From contig NZ_BKAG01000011.1 in assembly GCF_007992435.1 (NCBI RefSeq), forward strand, positions 1-64,000: 64,000 nucleotides of DNA, read 5' to 3'. The position numbers were made by a program, and so were the translations under genes. The stretch's first letter is position 1. Each line of letters begins with the position of its first letter. This DNA is from Prosthecobacter gellanilyticus (GTDB lineage: Bacteria > Verrucomicrobiota > Verrucomicrobiia > Verrucomicrobiales > Verrucomicrobiaceae). Shown here one piece after another: positions 42,834-51,921 of the stretch. The notes beneath the pieces were generated by a model. It had not been told where the DNA came from. It did not search any database and was given only the letters and a program-made list of their open reading frames with translations.

Positions 42834-44318
42834 ATGTATGCTGTCTGGAGACTGCCGCAGTTCATGCTTCAGGCCCTGAAAGTGCCGGCAAAAGCGCGTG
42901 CCGCCGTGCTGGATGGCACACCCTGCCAGGACTCGCACAAGAATGAGGACCACGTGCTTTTGTGTGTGAGCCAGCCTGCGGAGGAGCAGGGGGTGCATGT
43001 CGGCATGCGGTCTTCGCAGGCCCTGGCCAGATGCCCGCAGATCGCGTGCTTGTATCGGGATGAAGCAGCGGAAAAGGAACTGCAGGAACTGCTGCTGCAA
43101 GGCGCCGAAACCTGGACCGCTGATTTCGAATCCACGCATCCCGGTCTCTGCGTGCTGGATCTGCGCCGTGTGCATCGTCTCCAGCAGCCAGGCTGGTTAG
43201 AGCATGGCCGGCACATGCATCAGGACTTCCGTGAGCGTGGCCTGGAGATCTGTGTGGGCATGGCGAAGACACCGGACATGGCGTTGCTGGCCTCGCATGC
43301 GGCCTTTCCGGTGAAAGTCATTCATGACTCGATGACCGACGAAAAGGTGGCCTTTCTCGAACTGCCTCTCTCCGTGCTCTCACCCCCGGTGGAGCTTCAG
43401 CAGACCCTCAGTTTGTGGGGCATTCATACCCTGGGAGAGCTGAAGGCTTTGAGGCGACAAGCCGTGGGTGAGCGGCTCGGTCCCGCAGGACTCGCCCTTT
43501 GGGATCTTGCGGATGGGAGCAGGGAACGCTTGCTGGAGCTGGTTCGCCCTCCTGTTCATTATCGGCAGGAGATCGAACTGGAAAACGGTATCGAGACGCT
43601 GGAGCCTTTGATGCATCTGCTGCGTGATTTCTGCCAGCGCCTCTGCACCCAGCTCAGTCATGCCTGGAAGGCGGCCTCATTTCTGCACTTCAAGTTAGGC
43701 TTTGATGATGGCGCATCTCACACCAAGGACTTGCGCATCGCCGAACCCACCCGTGATGTGGAGGTGCTTCTGCGCATCCTGGAGACGCATCTGGAAAGCC
43801 TCAGCGCCTCCGCTCCGGTCATGCGTGTGTCGCTGGAGATCATGGCGGTCAATCCTTCCGCGGCCCAGGATTTGCTCTTTGATCGCGGACTGCGTGATCC
43901 TGCCAAATTTGCGGAAACCCTGTCCGCTCTCGAAGCCCTGTTAGGCCACGATCACGCAGGCCGGGGCCAGCTTCTGCCCACTCATCAGCCTGATGCATTT
44001 TCGGTCTCTCCTTTCCTGGAGAAGCCAAGCTCAACCGAGCAGCCTGCCGACTCCACCCGAGGTCTGCCGTTGCTCCGCTTTCGTCCTTCATGGACGGCGG
44101 ATGTGAAGTTGCAGGATGCCAGACCCATTGGGCTGCGCAGTGGTGCTCGTGACCTCCAGCTCAGTGACTGTCGCGGCCCCTGGTTCCTGTCAGGTCATTG
44201 GTGGGATGCCCGGCAGGCCTGGTCGCAGGAGGTGTGGGATGTGTATACTCAGGATGGCGGCCTTTACCGGCTGGTGCGTGAAAAGGGAGCCTGGAAGCTG
44301 GAGGGCCGTTATGGCTAA
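42834..44318 (+). CDS. imuB: ImuB, inactive Y-family polymerase-like protein
   Basis: A 494-residue Y-family polymerase homologue. The palm region shows VLDLRRVHRL where active enzymes have catalytic acids in a different arrangement, and the typical SIDE motif is absent, as in known ImuB proteins, which act as non-catalytic hubs binding DnaE2, ImuA and the clamp. The thumb-like LWGIHTLGELKALRRQ (helix-hairpin-helix type) lies at about 195-215, then a little-finger domain and a C-terminal extension. No clear clamp-binding peptide can be fixed by eye. The gene follows imuA by 23 bases, and its stop overlaps the dnaE2 start by 8 bases. Confidence 0.88.
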   Translation: MYAVWRLPQFMLQALKVPAKARAAVLDGTPCQDSHKNEDHVLLCVSQPAEEQGVHVGMRSSQALARCPQIACLYRDEAAEKELQELLLQGAETWTADFESTHPGLCVLDLRRVHRLQQPGWLEHGRHMHQDFRERGLEICVGMAKTPDMALLASHAAFPVKVIHDSMTDEKVAFLELPLSVLSPPVELQQTLSLWGIHTLGELKALRRQAVGERLGPAGLALWDLADGSRERLLELVRPPVHYRQEIELENGIETLEPLMHLLRDFCQRLCTQLSHAWKAASFLHFKLGFDDGASHTKDLRIAEPTRDVEVLLRILETHLESLSASAPVMRVSLEIMAVNPSAAQDLLFDRGLRDPAKFAETLSALEALLGHDHAGRGQLLPTHQPDAFSVSPFLEKPSSTEQPADSTRGLPLLRFRPSWTADVKLQDARPIGLRSGARDLQLSDCRGPWFLSGHWWDARQAWSQEVWDVYTQDGGLYRLVREKGAWKLEGRYG

Positions 44319-47300
44319 GGACTCACCACCTTTTCATGAGCTGCATGCCCGCAGTGCCTTCAGCTTTCTGCGCGGCGCCGCCAGTCCTGAAGTCATGATG
44401 CGGCAGGCGTCGAAGCTTGGCATGAGTCATCTCGTCATCACGGATCGTGACGGTGTTTATGGTTCGGCCAGAGCGCATCACGAAGCCAGGGCGCTTGGCA
44501 TCAGAGCTGTGGTCGGTGCGGAGCTGACTTTGGAATGCGGCGGTGTGCTGCCGGTCATCGTGCGCACGCGGGAGGGGTATCAAAACCTCTGCCGCATGCT
44601 CACCCAGGCAAAGCTGGCCGCTGCCAAAGGCCAAAGCCGCATCACCTGGGATAATCTGACCACTCATGCCCGAGGCTTGAGCGCATTGAGTGGTGATCAT
44701 GAGGGCGTGCTGCATCGTGCACTGGACATGGGGGACAAACAGAAGGTCGTGACCTTGATGCAGCGTCTCTGCCAGACCTTTGGAAGCGAGCATGTGTTTC
44801 TGGAGATTCATCGCCGCAGGCTCCGGCATGAAGACATCCGGCTCAGTGCCATTCGTGATCTCGCCGAGCACCTGAGTCTTCCCCTGGTCGCCTCCAATGC
44901 TCCGCTCTATGCCGCGCAGGAGCAGCGCATTCTTCAAGATGCCTTCACCTGTCTGCGTCACCACACATACCTGGATGCCGCAGGCTTGCATCTGGCGCCC
45001 AATGCCGAGGCCTGTCTTAAATCTGCCGATCAGATGCAAAGTTTGTTCGCGGATATTCCTCAGGCTTTGGCTGAGACGGCGCGGGTGATTGAAAGTGTGG
45101 AGTTCGGCCTGGAGAATCTCGGTTATGAGTTTCCCTCGCATGATGTGCCTGCCGGCCATGATCAAGACAGCTTTCTGCGCGAGCGCACCTTTATCGGTGC
45201 ACGCGAACGCTACCCAGGTAACCAGCTGACTCCCAAAGTTCGAGCTCAGCTAGAGAAAGAGCTGGCGCTCATCTCCAAGCTTGGCTTCAGCGGCTATTTC
45301 CTGGTTGTCTGGGACATTGTCCGCTGGACCAAGGAGAACGGCATCCTGGTGCAGGGCAGGGGCAGTGCGGCCAACAGTGCTGTCTGTTACAGCCTCAACA
45401 TCACCAATGTGGAGCCTGTGGGGAACAGCCTGCTCTTTGAGCGCTTTCTGGCTGAAGGCCGCGAAAGCTGGCCGGACATCGATCTGGATCTGCCCAGCGG
45501 TGATCAGCGTGAACGAGTGATCCAGGAGATGTACCGGCGCTTTGCGCCTTATGGTGCCGCCATGACGGCGAATGTCATCACCTATCGCGGTCGCAGCGCC
45601 ATGCGTGAGATGGGCAAGGTGCTGAACCTGCCGCAGGACGTGATCGAACGCTTCACAGATCTTTATGCGAACGGCGACTTCCCGCACACCTTGAAACTAG
45701 AAGAGCAAGTCAAGCAGGCTGGTCTGCCAAATGAGCATCCGCGCTTGCGGCCGTTCCTCAGCCTTTATTCCATGGTTTACGGCCTGCCCCGGCATCTCGG
45801 CCAGCACAGTGGAGGCATGGTGCTTTGCACCAAAGGTCTGGATGGCATCGTCCCCCTGGAGCCTGCCAGCATGCCGGGCCGCGTCGTCGTGCAGTGGGAC
45901 AAGGATGACTGTGAGGACCTCGGCATCATCAAGGTCGACTTCCTGGGGCTTGGCATGATGGCGGTCATTGAGGAGGCCGTGCATACCAGTGAACGACGCG
46001 GACACCCCGTGCCGCTTCACACTTTCCCGTGTAATGATCCGGCCTGCTATGATCTCATGCAGAAGGCGGACACCATCGGCGTCTTCCAGATCGAGAGCCG
46101 CGCCCAGATGGCCACGCTGCCGCGCATGAAGCCAGAGAACTTTTACGATCTCGTGGTCGAGGTCGCCATCATCCGTCCAGGTCCCATCGTGGGAAAGATG
46201 GTTCATCCATATTTGAGCCGTCGCAAGGATCCCAGCAAGATCGAATACATCGACCCTGAGTTTGAGCCGATTCTTAAAAGAACGTTAGGCGTGCCTTTGT
46301 TTCAGGAGCAGATGCTGAAGATGGCCATGGTCATCGCGGATTTCAGCGGCAGCGAGGCCGAGGAACTGCGCCGCGCCATGAGCTTTCACCGCAGTGAGGA
46401 GAGGATGGACAAGGCCATGGCCAAGCTCACGGCTGCCATGAATCGAAAAAACGTGAAGGAAGAAGTGCAGCAGCGCATCAAGGACAGCATCAAATCCTTT
46501 GCCCTCTATGGCTTCCCGGAGAGTCACGCCATCAGCTTTGCTCAACTGGCCTTCACCAGTGTCTGGCTGAAGGTGCATCGGCCGGCTGAGTTTTACGCTG
46601 CCTTGCTGAACTGCCAGCCCATGGGCTTTTACAGTTGTGCCACCCTTGTTCGCGATGCCAAGCAACATGGGCTGCGCATCTTGCCCGTGTGTGTCTGCCA
46701 GTCTGATGAAACATGCACCGTGGTGGAAGACAAGATACTGAGGCTGGGCTTCCGTCAGCTTCGCGGCTTCTCCAGCGCTGCAGCCCAACATCTTTTGCAT
46801 CAACGCGCCGTCAGGCCATGGCAGGATCTCACAGATCTGCTCAGCCGCTGCCAGCTCAGTCAGCGCGATAAACGGGTGCTGGCCCAGGCAGGCGCCTTCA
46901 ATGCCCTTGGCCACCACCGCCGCAGTGCGCTGTGGGAATCCGCCGTGCCCTTGCATCAGGATCTGGTCGAATCAGCGACCACTTCCGAAGCCTCGCCGCT
47001 GAGCGCCATGTCAGATTATGAGCGTCTGGCCGCTGATTATGCGGTCACGGGTCTCACCGTCGGCAAGCATCCCATGGCCTTGATTCGAGATCAGCTCCGG
47101 CGGGTGGTGAAAGCTTCTGAGCTTTCGTTGCATAAGAACCGCTCGCGTCTCGCCATTGCCGGCATGGTCATCTGTCGTCAGCGTCCCGGCACCGCCAACG
47201 GTCACTGCTTCATCAGCCTGGAGGATGAAAGCGGCATCTCCAATGCCTTCGTGCCTTCCAGGCTTTTCGAGTCCAGCCGCCTCGTCATCACCCAGGAAAA

Positions 47301-47427
47301 ATTCCTCAAGATCCACGGCGAACTGCAGCACCAGGAAGGCGTCATCACCGTGCTCGCCCATCGCATCACCTCACTGCGCTATGATCAACTCAAGCAAGCC
47401 AGGCTGGAGTCGCATGACTTTAGATGA
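44311..47427 (+). CDS. dnaE2: Error-prone DNA polymerase III alpha subunit DnaE2
   Basis: A 1038-residue C-family polymerase, normal for DnaE2 and shorter than DnaE1. The ATG at 44311 follows GGAGGG and overlaps the end of imuB; an open frame upstream is out-of-frame imuB coding sequence. The PHP domain starts with FHELHARSAFSFLRGAASPE. Polymerase palm acids are visible in WPDIDLDLPSGDQRE (about 391-398) and VDFLGLGMMAVIEE. Later come the GFPESHAISFA motif, helix-hairpin-helix-like segments and an OB fold near the C-terminus. It performs translesion synthesis together with ImuA/ImuB after DNA damage. Confidence 0.96.
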   Translation: MAKDSPPFHELHARSAFSFLRGAASPEVMMRQASKLGMSHLVITDRDGVYGSARAHHEARALGIRAVVGAELTLECGGVLPVIVRTREGYQNLCRMLTQAKLAAAKGQSRITWDNLTTHARGLSALSGDHEGVLHRALDMGDKQKVVTLMQRLCQTFGSEHVFLEIHRRRLRHEDIRLSAIRDLAEHLSLPLVASNAPLYAAQEQRILQDAFTCLRHHTYLDAAGLHLAPNAEACLKSADQMQSLFADIPQALAETARVIESVEFGLENLGYEFPSHDVPAGHDQDSFLRERTFIGARERYPGNQLTPKVRAQLEKELALISKLGFSGYFLVVWDIVRWTKENGILVQGRGSAANSAVCYSLNITNVEPVGNSLLFERFLAEGRESWPDIDLDLPSGDQRERVIQEMYRRFAPYGAAMTANVITYRGRSAMREMGKVLNLPQDVIERFTDLYANGDFPHTLKLEEQVKQAGLPNEHPRLRPFLSLYSMVYGLPRHLGQHSGGMVLCTKGLDGIVPLEPASMPGRVVVQWDKDDCEDLGIIKVDFLGLGMMAVIEEAVHTSERRGHPVPLHTFPCNDPACYDLMQKADTIGVFQIESRAQMATLPRMKPENFYDLVVEVAIIRPGPIVGKMVHPYLSRRKDPSKIEYIDPEFEPILKRTLGVPLFQEQMLKMAMVIADFSGSEAEELRRAMSFHRSEERMDKAMAKLTAAMNRKNVKEEVQQRIKDSIKSFALYGFPESHAISFAQLAFTSVWLKVHRPAEFYAALLNCQPMGFYSCATLVRDAKQHGLRILPVCVCQSDETCTVVEDKILRLGFRQLRGFSSAAAQHLLHQRAVRPWQDLTDLLSRCQLSQRDKRVLAQAGAFNALGHHRRSALWESAVPLHQDLVESATTSEASPLSAMSDYERLAADYAVTGLTVGKHPMALIRDQLRRVVKASELSLHKNRSRLAIAGMVICRQRPGTANGHCFISLEDESGISNAFVPSRLFESSRLVITQEKFLKIHGELQHQEGVITVLAHRITSLRYDQLKQARLESHDFR

Positions 47428-47449
47428 GCATGTCTTGTTAGACCTAACT

Positions 47450-48142
47450 TCACTTGGCATCCGCCAGTCCGAAGAACATCATGTGCTGCCAGGGCAGGCC
47501 GTCGAACTCGCGTTCGAGCTTCAATCCATTCGCCTTCATCTCCTTCAGGATCTGCACCTTGCTCATCTTGTGCTCGGGTTTGATGGGCACTTCATCATCC
47601 TCGGCACGGAACTCCACAAGGCAGATCTGGCCACCGGGCTTCAGCGCCTTCTTCATGCCCTCCAGCATCTGTACGGGATGCGAGAACTCATGATACACAT
47701 CCACCAACAGAACGAGGTCACAGGAGTTCGCTGGCAGCTTCGGATCATGATACTCGCCGACGATTGTCTGGATGCTGGTGATGCCTTTCTCGATCGCACG
47801 CTCATTCAGCATCACAATCATCTCCGGCTGCACATCCACCGCATAGACCTTGCCCGTGGCTCCCACAGCCTCGGCCATCGGGATGGTGTGGTAGCCATTG
47901 CCAGCGCCCATGTCACACACGGCCATGCCGGGCTTGAGGTGCAGTTCCTCCCGCATCTTGGCCACACCCTCCTCACGTTCACGCTTGTTGCGGATCAGCC
48001 AGTTTGCCCCCTGCCAGTGCATCGTCTGCGCGATCACGCGGCCTTCGTATTCCTTCAAGGCGGGCGGCGTGGGTGGTGTGGCAGGCTGCTGTGCCACCGC
48101 CAGAAGCGGCAGCAGGAGAGTGAGGAGAACCTGATGACGCAT
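47450..48142 (-). CDS. Exported class I SAM-dependent methyltransferase
   Basis: A 230-residue protein with a signal peptide (MRHQVLLTLLLPLLAVAQQ) ahead of a complete Rossmann methyltransferase domain: VCDMGAGNGYHTIPMAEAVG (SAM loop), VYAVDVQPEMI, and the post-motif VLLVDVYHEF. A Pro-rich linker follows the signal. Export is unusual because SAM is cytosolic; similar signal-bearing methyltransferases are nevertheless common in Planctomycetota, Verrucomicrobiota and Bacteroidota databases. The methyl acceptor is unknown. It is convergent with dnaE2 and 21 bases downstream of the alcohol dehydrogenase gene, so probably the end of that operon. Confidence 0.85.
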   Translation of the reverse strand: MRHQVLLTLLLPLLAVAQQPATPPTPPALKEYEGRVIAQTMHWQGANWLIRNKREREEGVAKMREELHLKPGMAVCDMGAGNGYHTIPMAEAVGATGKVYAVDVQPEMIVMLNERAIEKGITSIQTIVGEYHDPKLPANSCDLVLLVDVYHEFSHPVQMLEGMKKALKPGGQICLVEFRAEDDEVPIKPEHKMSKVQILKEMKANGLKLEREFDGLPWQHMMFFGLADAK

Positions 48143-48163
48143 AAGAAGAGGAGATGAGTTGGG

Positions 48164-49282
48164 TTAAAGAGCTGCGCGATACAGAGCGACGAAATCTTCC
48201 ACCGTCAATGCACGCGGATTGAACTGCGCGGTCCACTGCTTGGCGGCCATTTCGGCCAGGGCAGGGAGGTCGGCTTCGGTGACACCATAGTGGCTGATCT
48301 GGCGTGGCATCTGGGCTTCCCAGAGAAGCTCGCTGACGCGGTCCGCCAGATCACCATCAAAGTAGCTTTCGTAAATGGCGGCGATCTCAGGAAGCGCGCG
48401 GTTGAAGCGAATGATGTGCGGCAGCATCACGCCCACAGCCTCGCCATGCACCACGTGAAATTTCGCCGTCAGCGGATTCGCGCAGGAGTGCGCTCCACCC
48501 AGCATGCTGTTTTCAATGGCAATGCCGGAGTAGGCGGCGCCCAGCAGCATCTGGCCGCGTGCTTCAATGTCCTTTGAATCACGCAGCACGCGGCTGAAGC
48601 CTGCATGGCAAAGCCGGAAACCTTCGCGGGAAAAGACGGTGGAGTAAGCGTTGCGCTTGTTGGTCACCGCTGTTTCGAGCGCGTGTGAAAGCGCATCCAT
48701 GCCCGTGCAGACGGTGACACGATGCGGCTGGGAAACCGTGAGTTCTGGATCCAGGATGGCGATCTTCGCCGCCGCCTTGGTGTCACCGCAGGCCATCTTC
48801 ACATGCGTTTCAGCATCTGAGATGAGCGCATAGCTCTGGCACTCGCTGCCAGTGCCTGCCGTTGTCGGAATGGCGATCAACGGCAGCATGGGTTTCATGG
48901 CCTTGCCGGTGCCCCAGTAGTCCTGCATGCGGCCACCGTTAGTGAGGATGAAGTTGCAGCCCTTCGCGGTGTCCATGCTGCTGCCGCCCCCGAGACCGAT
49001 GATGAGATCCGTCTGGAAATCTGCGGCCACTTTGACACAACGATCCACATCCTCTGTGCTCGGGTTCTCCCGCACCTCGCCATACACCTGCACTGCGAGT
49101 CCGACGGCTTCCAGCGCAGCCTTGGCTTTGTCGACATAGCCAGCTTTGACGATACCAGGATCACTGACAATGAGGGCACGCTTGCCTCCAATGTCAGCGG
49201 CCAGTTCGCCAAGGCGGGAGAGTGTGCCATTGCCATAGATCAGCCGCGTGCGTGGCTGGTGGTCGAAAGGGGGGAGTGACAT
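48164..49282 (-). CDS. Iron-containing (group III) alcohol dehydrogenase
   Basis: A 372-residue cytoplasmic dehydrogenase. The N-terminal dinucleotide domain contains IGLGGGSSMDTAKG near residue 95 and PTTAGTGSE near 139. Metal-binding histidines are expected in the C-terminal half: MDALSHALE near 200 and GGAHSCANPL near 257 plus VVHGEAVGVMLPH. This family reduces aldehydes such as lactaldehyde or oxidises diols, with NAD(P)H and Fe or Zn. It lies in the same direction as the aldehyde dehydrogenase at 50390-51826, with two small membrane-protein genes between, so an aldehyde-handling unit is plausible. Confidence 0.93.
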   Translation of the reverse strand: MSLPPFDHQPRTRLIYGNGTLSRLGELAADIGGKRALIVSDPGIVKAGYVDKAKAALEAVGLAVQVYGEVRENPSTEDVDRCVKVAADFQTDLIIGLGGGSSMDTAKGCNFILTNGGRMQDYWGTGKAMKPMLPLIAIPTTAGTGSECQSYALISDAETHVKMACGDTKAAAKIAILDPELTVSQPHRVTVCTGMDALSHALETAVTNKRNAYSTVFSREGFRLCHAGFSRVLRDSKDIEARGQMLLGAAYSGIAIENSMLGGAHSCANPLTAKFHVVHGEAVGVMLPHIIRFNRALPEIAAIYESYFDGDLADRVSELLWEAQMPRQISHYGVTEADLPALAEMAAKQWTAQFNPRALTVEDFVALYRAAL

Positions 49283-49312
49283 CAGGCGGGGGGAGTCGAA
49301 TATGGTTGGTCT

Positions 49313-49798
49313 CTATATGGCCGTCGGATGCTTTTGGTAAAACAGGCTGCGCTTGCCGTAACCGTTGATCATCATGCAAATGCCGACCCCGGACACAATG
49401 AGCCTGAAGCGACCCTCAATGAACTGGCTGCAAAGAATGACGGCACCCACGATGAGCAGGAGATTGCCACGGCGCAGTAGCGGGCGGTCAGGTTCAGGAT
49501 CTGTCACGGGCTGGATGTCGGGAGCCAAAATCATGGTCTGGCAGTTTTGACAGGGGACTTGTAGCCCCACATCAATCTCGCGTGCATTGGTCATTTCACG
49601 ACAGGTAGGACAGCAAAATTGAAACTCTTTCGCGGAAGTCTCACCCATTAATTCACCCAATGAGTACCAAAAATCCTGCTGCTCCTCACGCACCATGGCA
49701 TTGCTGGTCATGCGCTTCTCTCGATATGCAGACTGGATGCCGTCCAGTGTGTGCTGCTCGGGTGGTGATGTAAGGGTGCTTTTGACCAGGTAGGCCAT
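49313..49798 (-). CDS. GYF-like / zinc-ribbon membrane protein (tandem copy 2)
   Basis: A 161-residue protein. Residues 1-55 look like a GYF_2-type domain ending in DFWYSLGELMG. Residues about 61-90 form a zinc ribbon with CCPTC and CQNC pairs. Residues about 110-146 hold two closely spaced hydrophobic segments (LLLIVGAVILCSQFI, LIVSGVGICMMING). It is a clear paralogue of the next gene upstream and sits between alcohol and aldehyde dehydrogenase genes. Role unknown. Its ATG follows a C/T-rich tract (ACCTCCTCTCTTTTC). Confidence 0.78.
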   Translation of the reverse strand: MAYLVKSTLTSPPEQHTLDGIQSAYREKRMTSNAMVREEQQDFWYSLGELMGETSAKEFQFCCPTCREMTNAREIDVGLQVPCQNCQTMILAPDIQPVTDPEPDRPLLRRGNLLLIVGAVILCSQFIEGRFRLIVSGVGICMMINGYGKRSLFYQKHPTAI

Positions 49799-49825
49799 GA
49801 AAAGAGAGGAGGTGTCTTGTTGTTA

Positions 49826-50362
49826 TCAGTGCTTGCCGCCTTTTGGATACTTCTTGAAATAGAGACGGCGACGACCCTGGCCAGTGATCATCATGCCAGC
49901 GCCAGCGACAGCAAGACCCCAGAAGATGTAGAAAGAGGTGCCACCACGGTCAATGGCATCCATATAGCTAGCGACTGTCGTGCCTGCCCCGACAACAAAG
50001 ACCGCAGCGCCTGCCAGCAATGTCTGGGTGGCTTCCTTGAGCAGGTGACGATCCATCACCGCATTCTGACGTGCCCTGACATCTGGTACCTGGGCCAGAG
50101 TCTGGCAACGAGGACACTTCGTTTCCAGTCCGACATCAATCTGCCGGGCTGGAACCATACCTTTACATTTCGGGCAGACGAAGGAGAAACGAGCAGTGGG
50201 CGCATCGCCCACCAACTCCGCCACGGAATACCAGAAGTCCTGTCTCTCCTCACAAACAAGCGCAGTTCCGGCCAGCAGCTTCTGCTTGTAGTCGGAATGG
50301 ATGTCCTCCAGGGCATACGTCCTGGGCTTGGCGGTGAGGGATTCTTTGACCTGGTAGGCCAT
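49826..50362 (-). CDS. GYF-like / zinc-ribbon membrane protein (tandem copy 1)
   Basis: A 178-residue paralogue of the gene at 49313-49798. It shares MAYQVKESLTAKP, the DFWYSVAELVGD end of a GYF_2-like domain, a zinc ribbon with CPKC and CPRC, and two hydrophobic helices (LLAGAAVFVVGAGTTVASYM, FYIFWGLAVAGAGMMI), ending in a basic tail. The pair probably arose by tandem duplication. No enzymatic motif is seen; a regulatory or membrane-tethering role is only a guess. Confidence 0.78.
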   Translation of the reverse strand: MAYQVKESLTAKPRTYALEDIHSDYKQKLLAGTALVCEERQDFWYSVAELVGDAPTARFSFVCPKCKGMVPARQIDVGLETKCPRCQTLAQVPDVRARQNAVMDRHLLKEATQTLLAGAAVFVVGAGTTVASYMDAIDRGGTSFYIFWGLAVAGAGMMITGQGRRRLYFKKYPKGGKH

Positions 50363-50389
50363 GACGGAAGTCTGTCTGATGACGAGACA

Positions 50390-51826
50390 TCAAGCGACCG
50401 CGCGGTCAATCGAACGGCGCTTGTAGAGGAACTCGAACATGTTGCCCTCATGCGGCTGATCCCAGCTGATCTTCATGGTGCTGAGAGGCCCGAGGTTCAG
50501 GCGGTCGATGGTCTGGCATTCGAGAAGCTGCTCCGTGAAGGCTGGATCTGCGGTGATGGCAGAGACGATCAGGGAATAACCGATTTTGCTCAAAACCTCG
50601 CTCTGCGGCACTTCGACGACGCTGGCGTAAGGGCAAAGGAATTCGCGGTTGGCCAGAGGGTGTGCCCAGGAATCGCAATGAATGATGGTCGGACGCAGGA
50701 AGACACCGCCCTGGAACTCCACTTTGCGCGGGCCATTGCGATACTTCGCGGTGACGTCCTCGGCACCAGGGGTGGCGAGATCACTGTCGATGGCGCTGTC
50801 GATGTATTCCGCCATCTTGGTGTTGGCGAAGCCGGAGAGACGGGCATTCTCGTCATCGGAGGCCAGGGGTTCCACAGGGCCGAGACGCTGGGCGATGGCA
50901 TCGGCGATCTCCTTGCCATATTTCGGCACCAGCACGGCGCTCGCATTGATGCAGGAGCGGCCGCCGTTGTCGCTGATGGAACTGACGATGACGTCGATGT
51001 ACTCTTTCCAGTTCTCGATCTTGTCCTCGCCGATGATGATCTTGCTCCAGCCCGGGCCGTGCACCTGCACGCGCGGATTGTTTTCATACATCTTGGCGAT
51101 GTTCACATCACCGAAGACCAGGCTGCGTCCGCAGATCTTCACCACTTCACCGCTGCCTTCGTGATCGGTCGGATAGAAGCCGAAAGCCTCTGCAGGAGCA
51201 CCTGCGGCAATGAAAGCCTGGATGAGACGGAAAGGAGTCCAGGGTTCATCACGGCCTGGCTTGATCACCACCGGAGTTTTCAGCGCGATGGAAGGCAGCC
51301 AGAGTGAGTTCACTGCTGGCGAGTTGCTCGGCATCACCAGACCGAGTGCATTCGCGGTCGGGAAGTAGGCCACCGGGCAGCCTGCCTGGGTGCCGAAGCC
51401 ATTGTCGATGACACTCATGTCCAGGCCGCGGGAGAGGCCGTTCAGGATCATGGGCATGTTCGTCATGGCGAAGTGGATCTTGGTCATGTTGCGCTTCACC
51501 ATGATGTGCGGCAGACCGCTGGTGCGGGAGAGCGTCGCGATGTATTCCTCCGGGCTCTGCGTGTGGCCCCGGTCACCGAGCGGCAGAGTGCCATTCAAAA
51601 AGAGATCACCAGCCTTCGCGGTGATGTCGATCAACTGCTGGACCGTGAACTTCTTCAGGCTCGCCCGTGCCTCGCCGATGCGGGCCAGATCCTTGCGGAC
51701 GATGCCAGCATTCACCTGGCTGACCTCGGCGCAGACTTCGCCGGTTTTGTGATCTTTGACCTGGACCTTGTCGAGGGACTCGTAAGCGCGGCCTTTGCGG
51801 AGAGCGGGAAGATGGGGGAGGGACAT
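50390..51826 (-). CDS. Aldehyde dehydrogenase family protein
   Basis: A 478-residue NAD(P)-dependent dehydrogenase. The ATG at 51826 is used because the longer frame adds Pro-rich residues without homology. The cofactor-binding segment reads VMPSNSPAVNSLWLPSIAL with VVIKPGRDEPWTP, and the catalytic Cys lies in GGRSCINASAV near residue 285. The sequence is divergent from mainstream groups (no clear ELGGK motif; the region reads HGPGWSKIIIGED). It probably oxidises an aldehyde made or reduced by the nearby alcohol dehydrogenase. Confidence 0.85.
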   Translation of the reverse strand: MSLPHLPALRKGRAYESLDKVQVKDHKTGEVCAEVSQVNAGIVRKDLARIGEARASLKKFTVQQLIDITAKAGDLFLNGTLPLGDRGHTQSPEEYIATLSRTSGLPHIMVKRNMTKIHFAMTNMPMILNGLSRGLDMSVIDNGFGTQAGCPVAYFPTANALGLVMPSNSPAVNSLWLPSIALKTPVVIKPGRDEPWTPFRLIQAFIAAGAPAEAFGFYPTDHEGSGEVVKICGRSLVFGDVNIAKMYENNPRVQVHGPGWSKIIIGEDKIENWKEYIDVIVSSISDNGGRSCINASAVLVPKYGKEIADAIAQRLGPVEPLASDDENARLSGFANTKMAEYIDSAIDSDLATPGAEDVTAKYRNGPRKVEFQGGVFLRPTIIHCDSWAHPLANREFLCPYASVVEVPQSEVLSKIGYSLIVSAITADPAFTEQLLECQTIDRLNLGPLSTMKISWDQPHEGNMFEFLYKRRSIDRAVA

Positions 51827-51921
51827 ACGGGGTGGAACGAAACCGGGTGGGGGAGAGGAAAGGTTTAAACGAGGAGAACGAGGCAAATCCTTCGATGGTT
51901 GTGAGGGACCGGCAAACTGGG

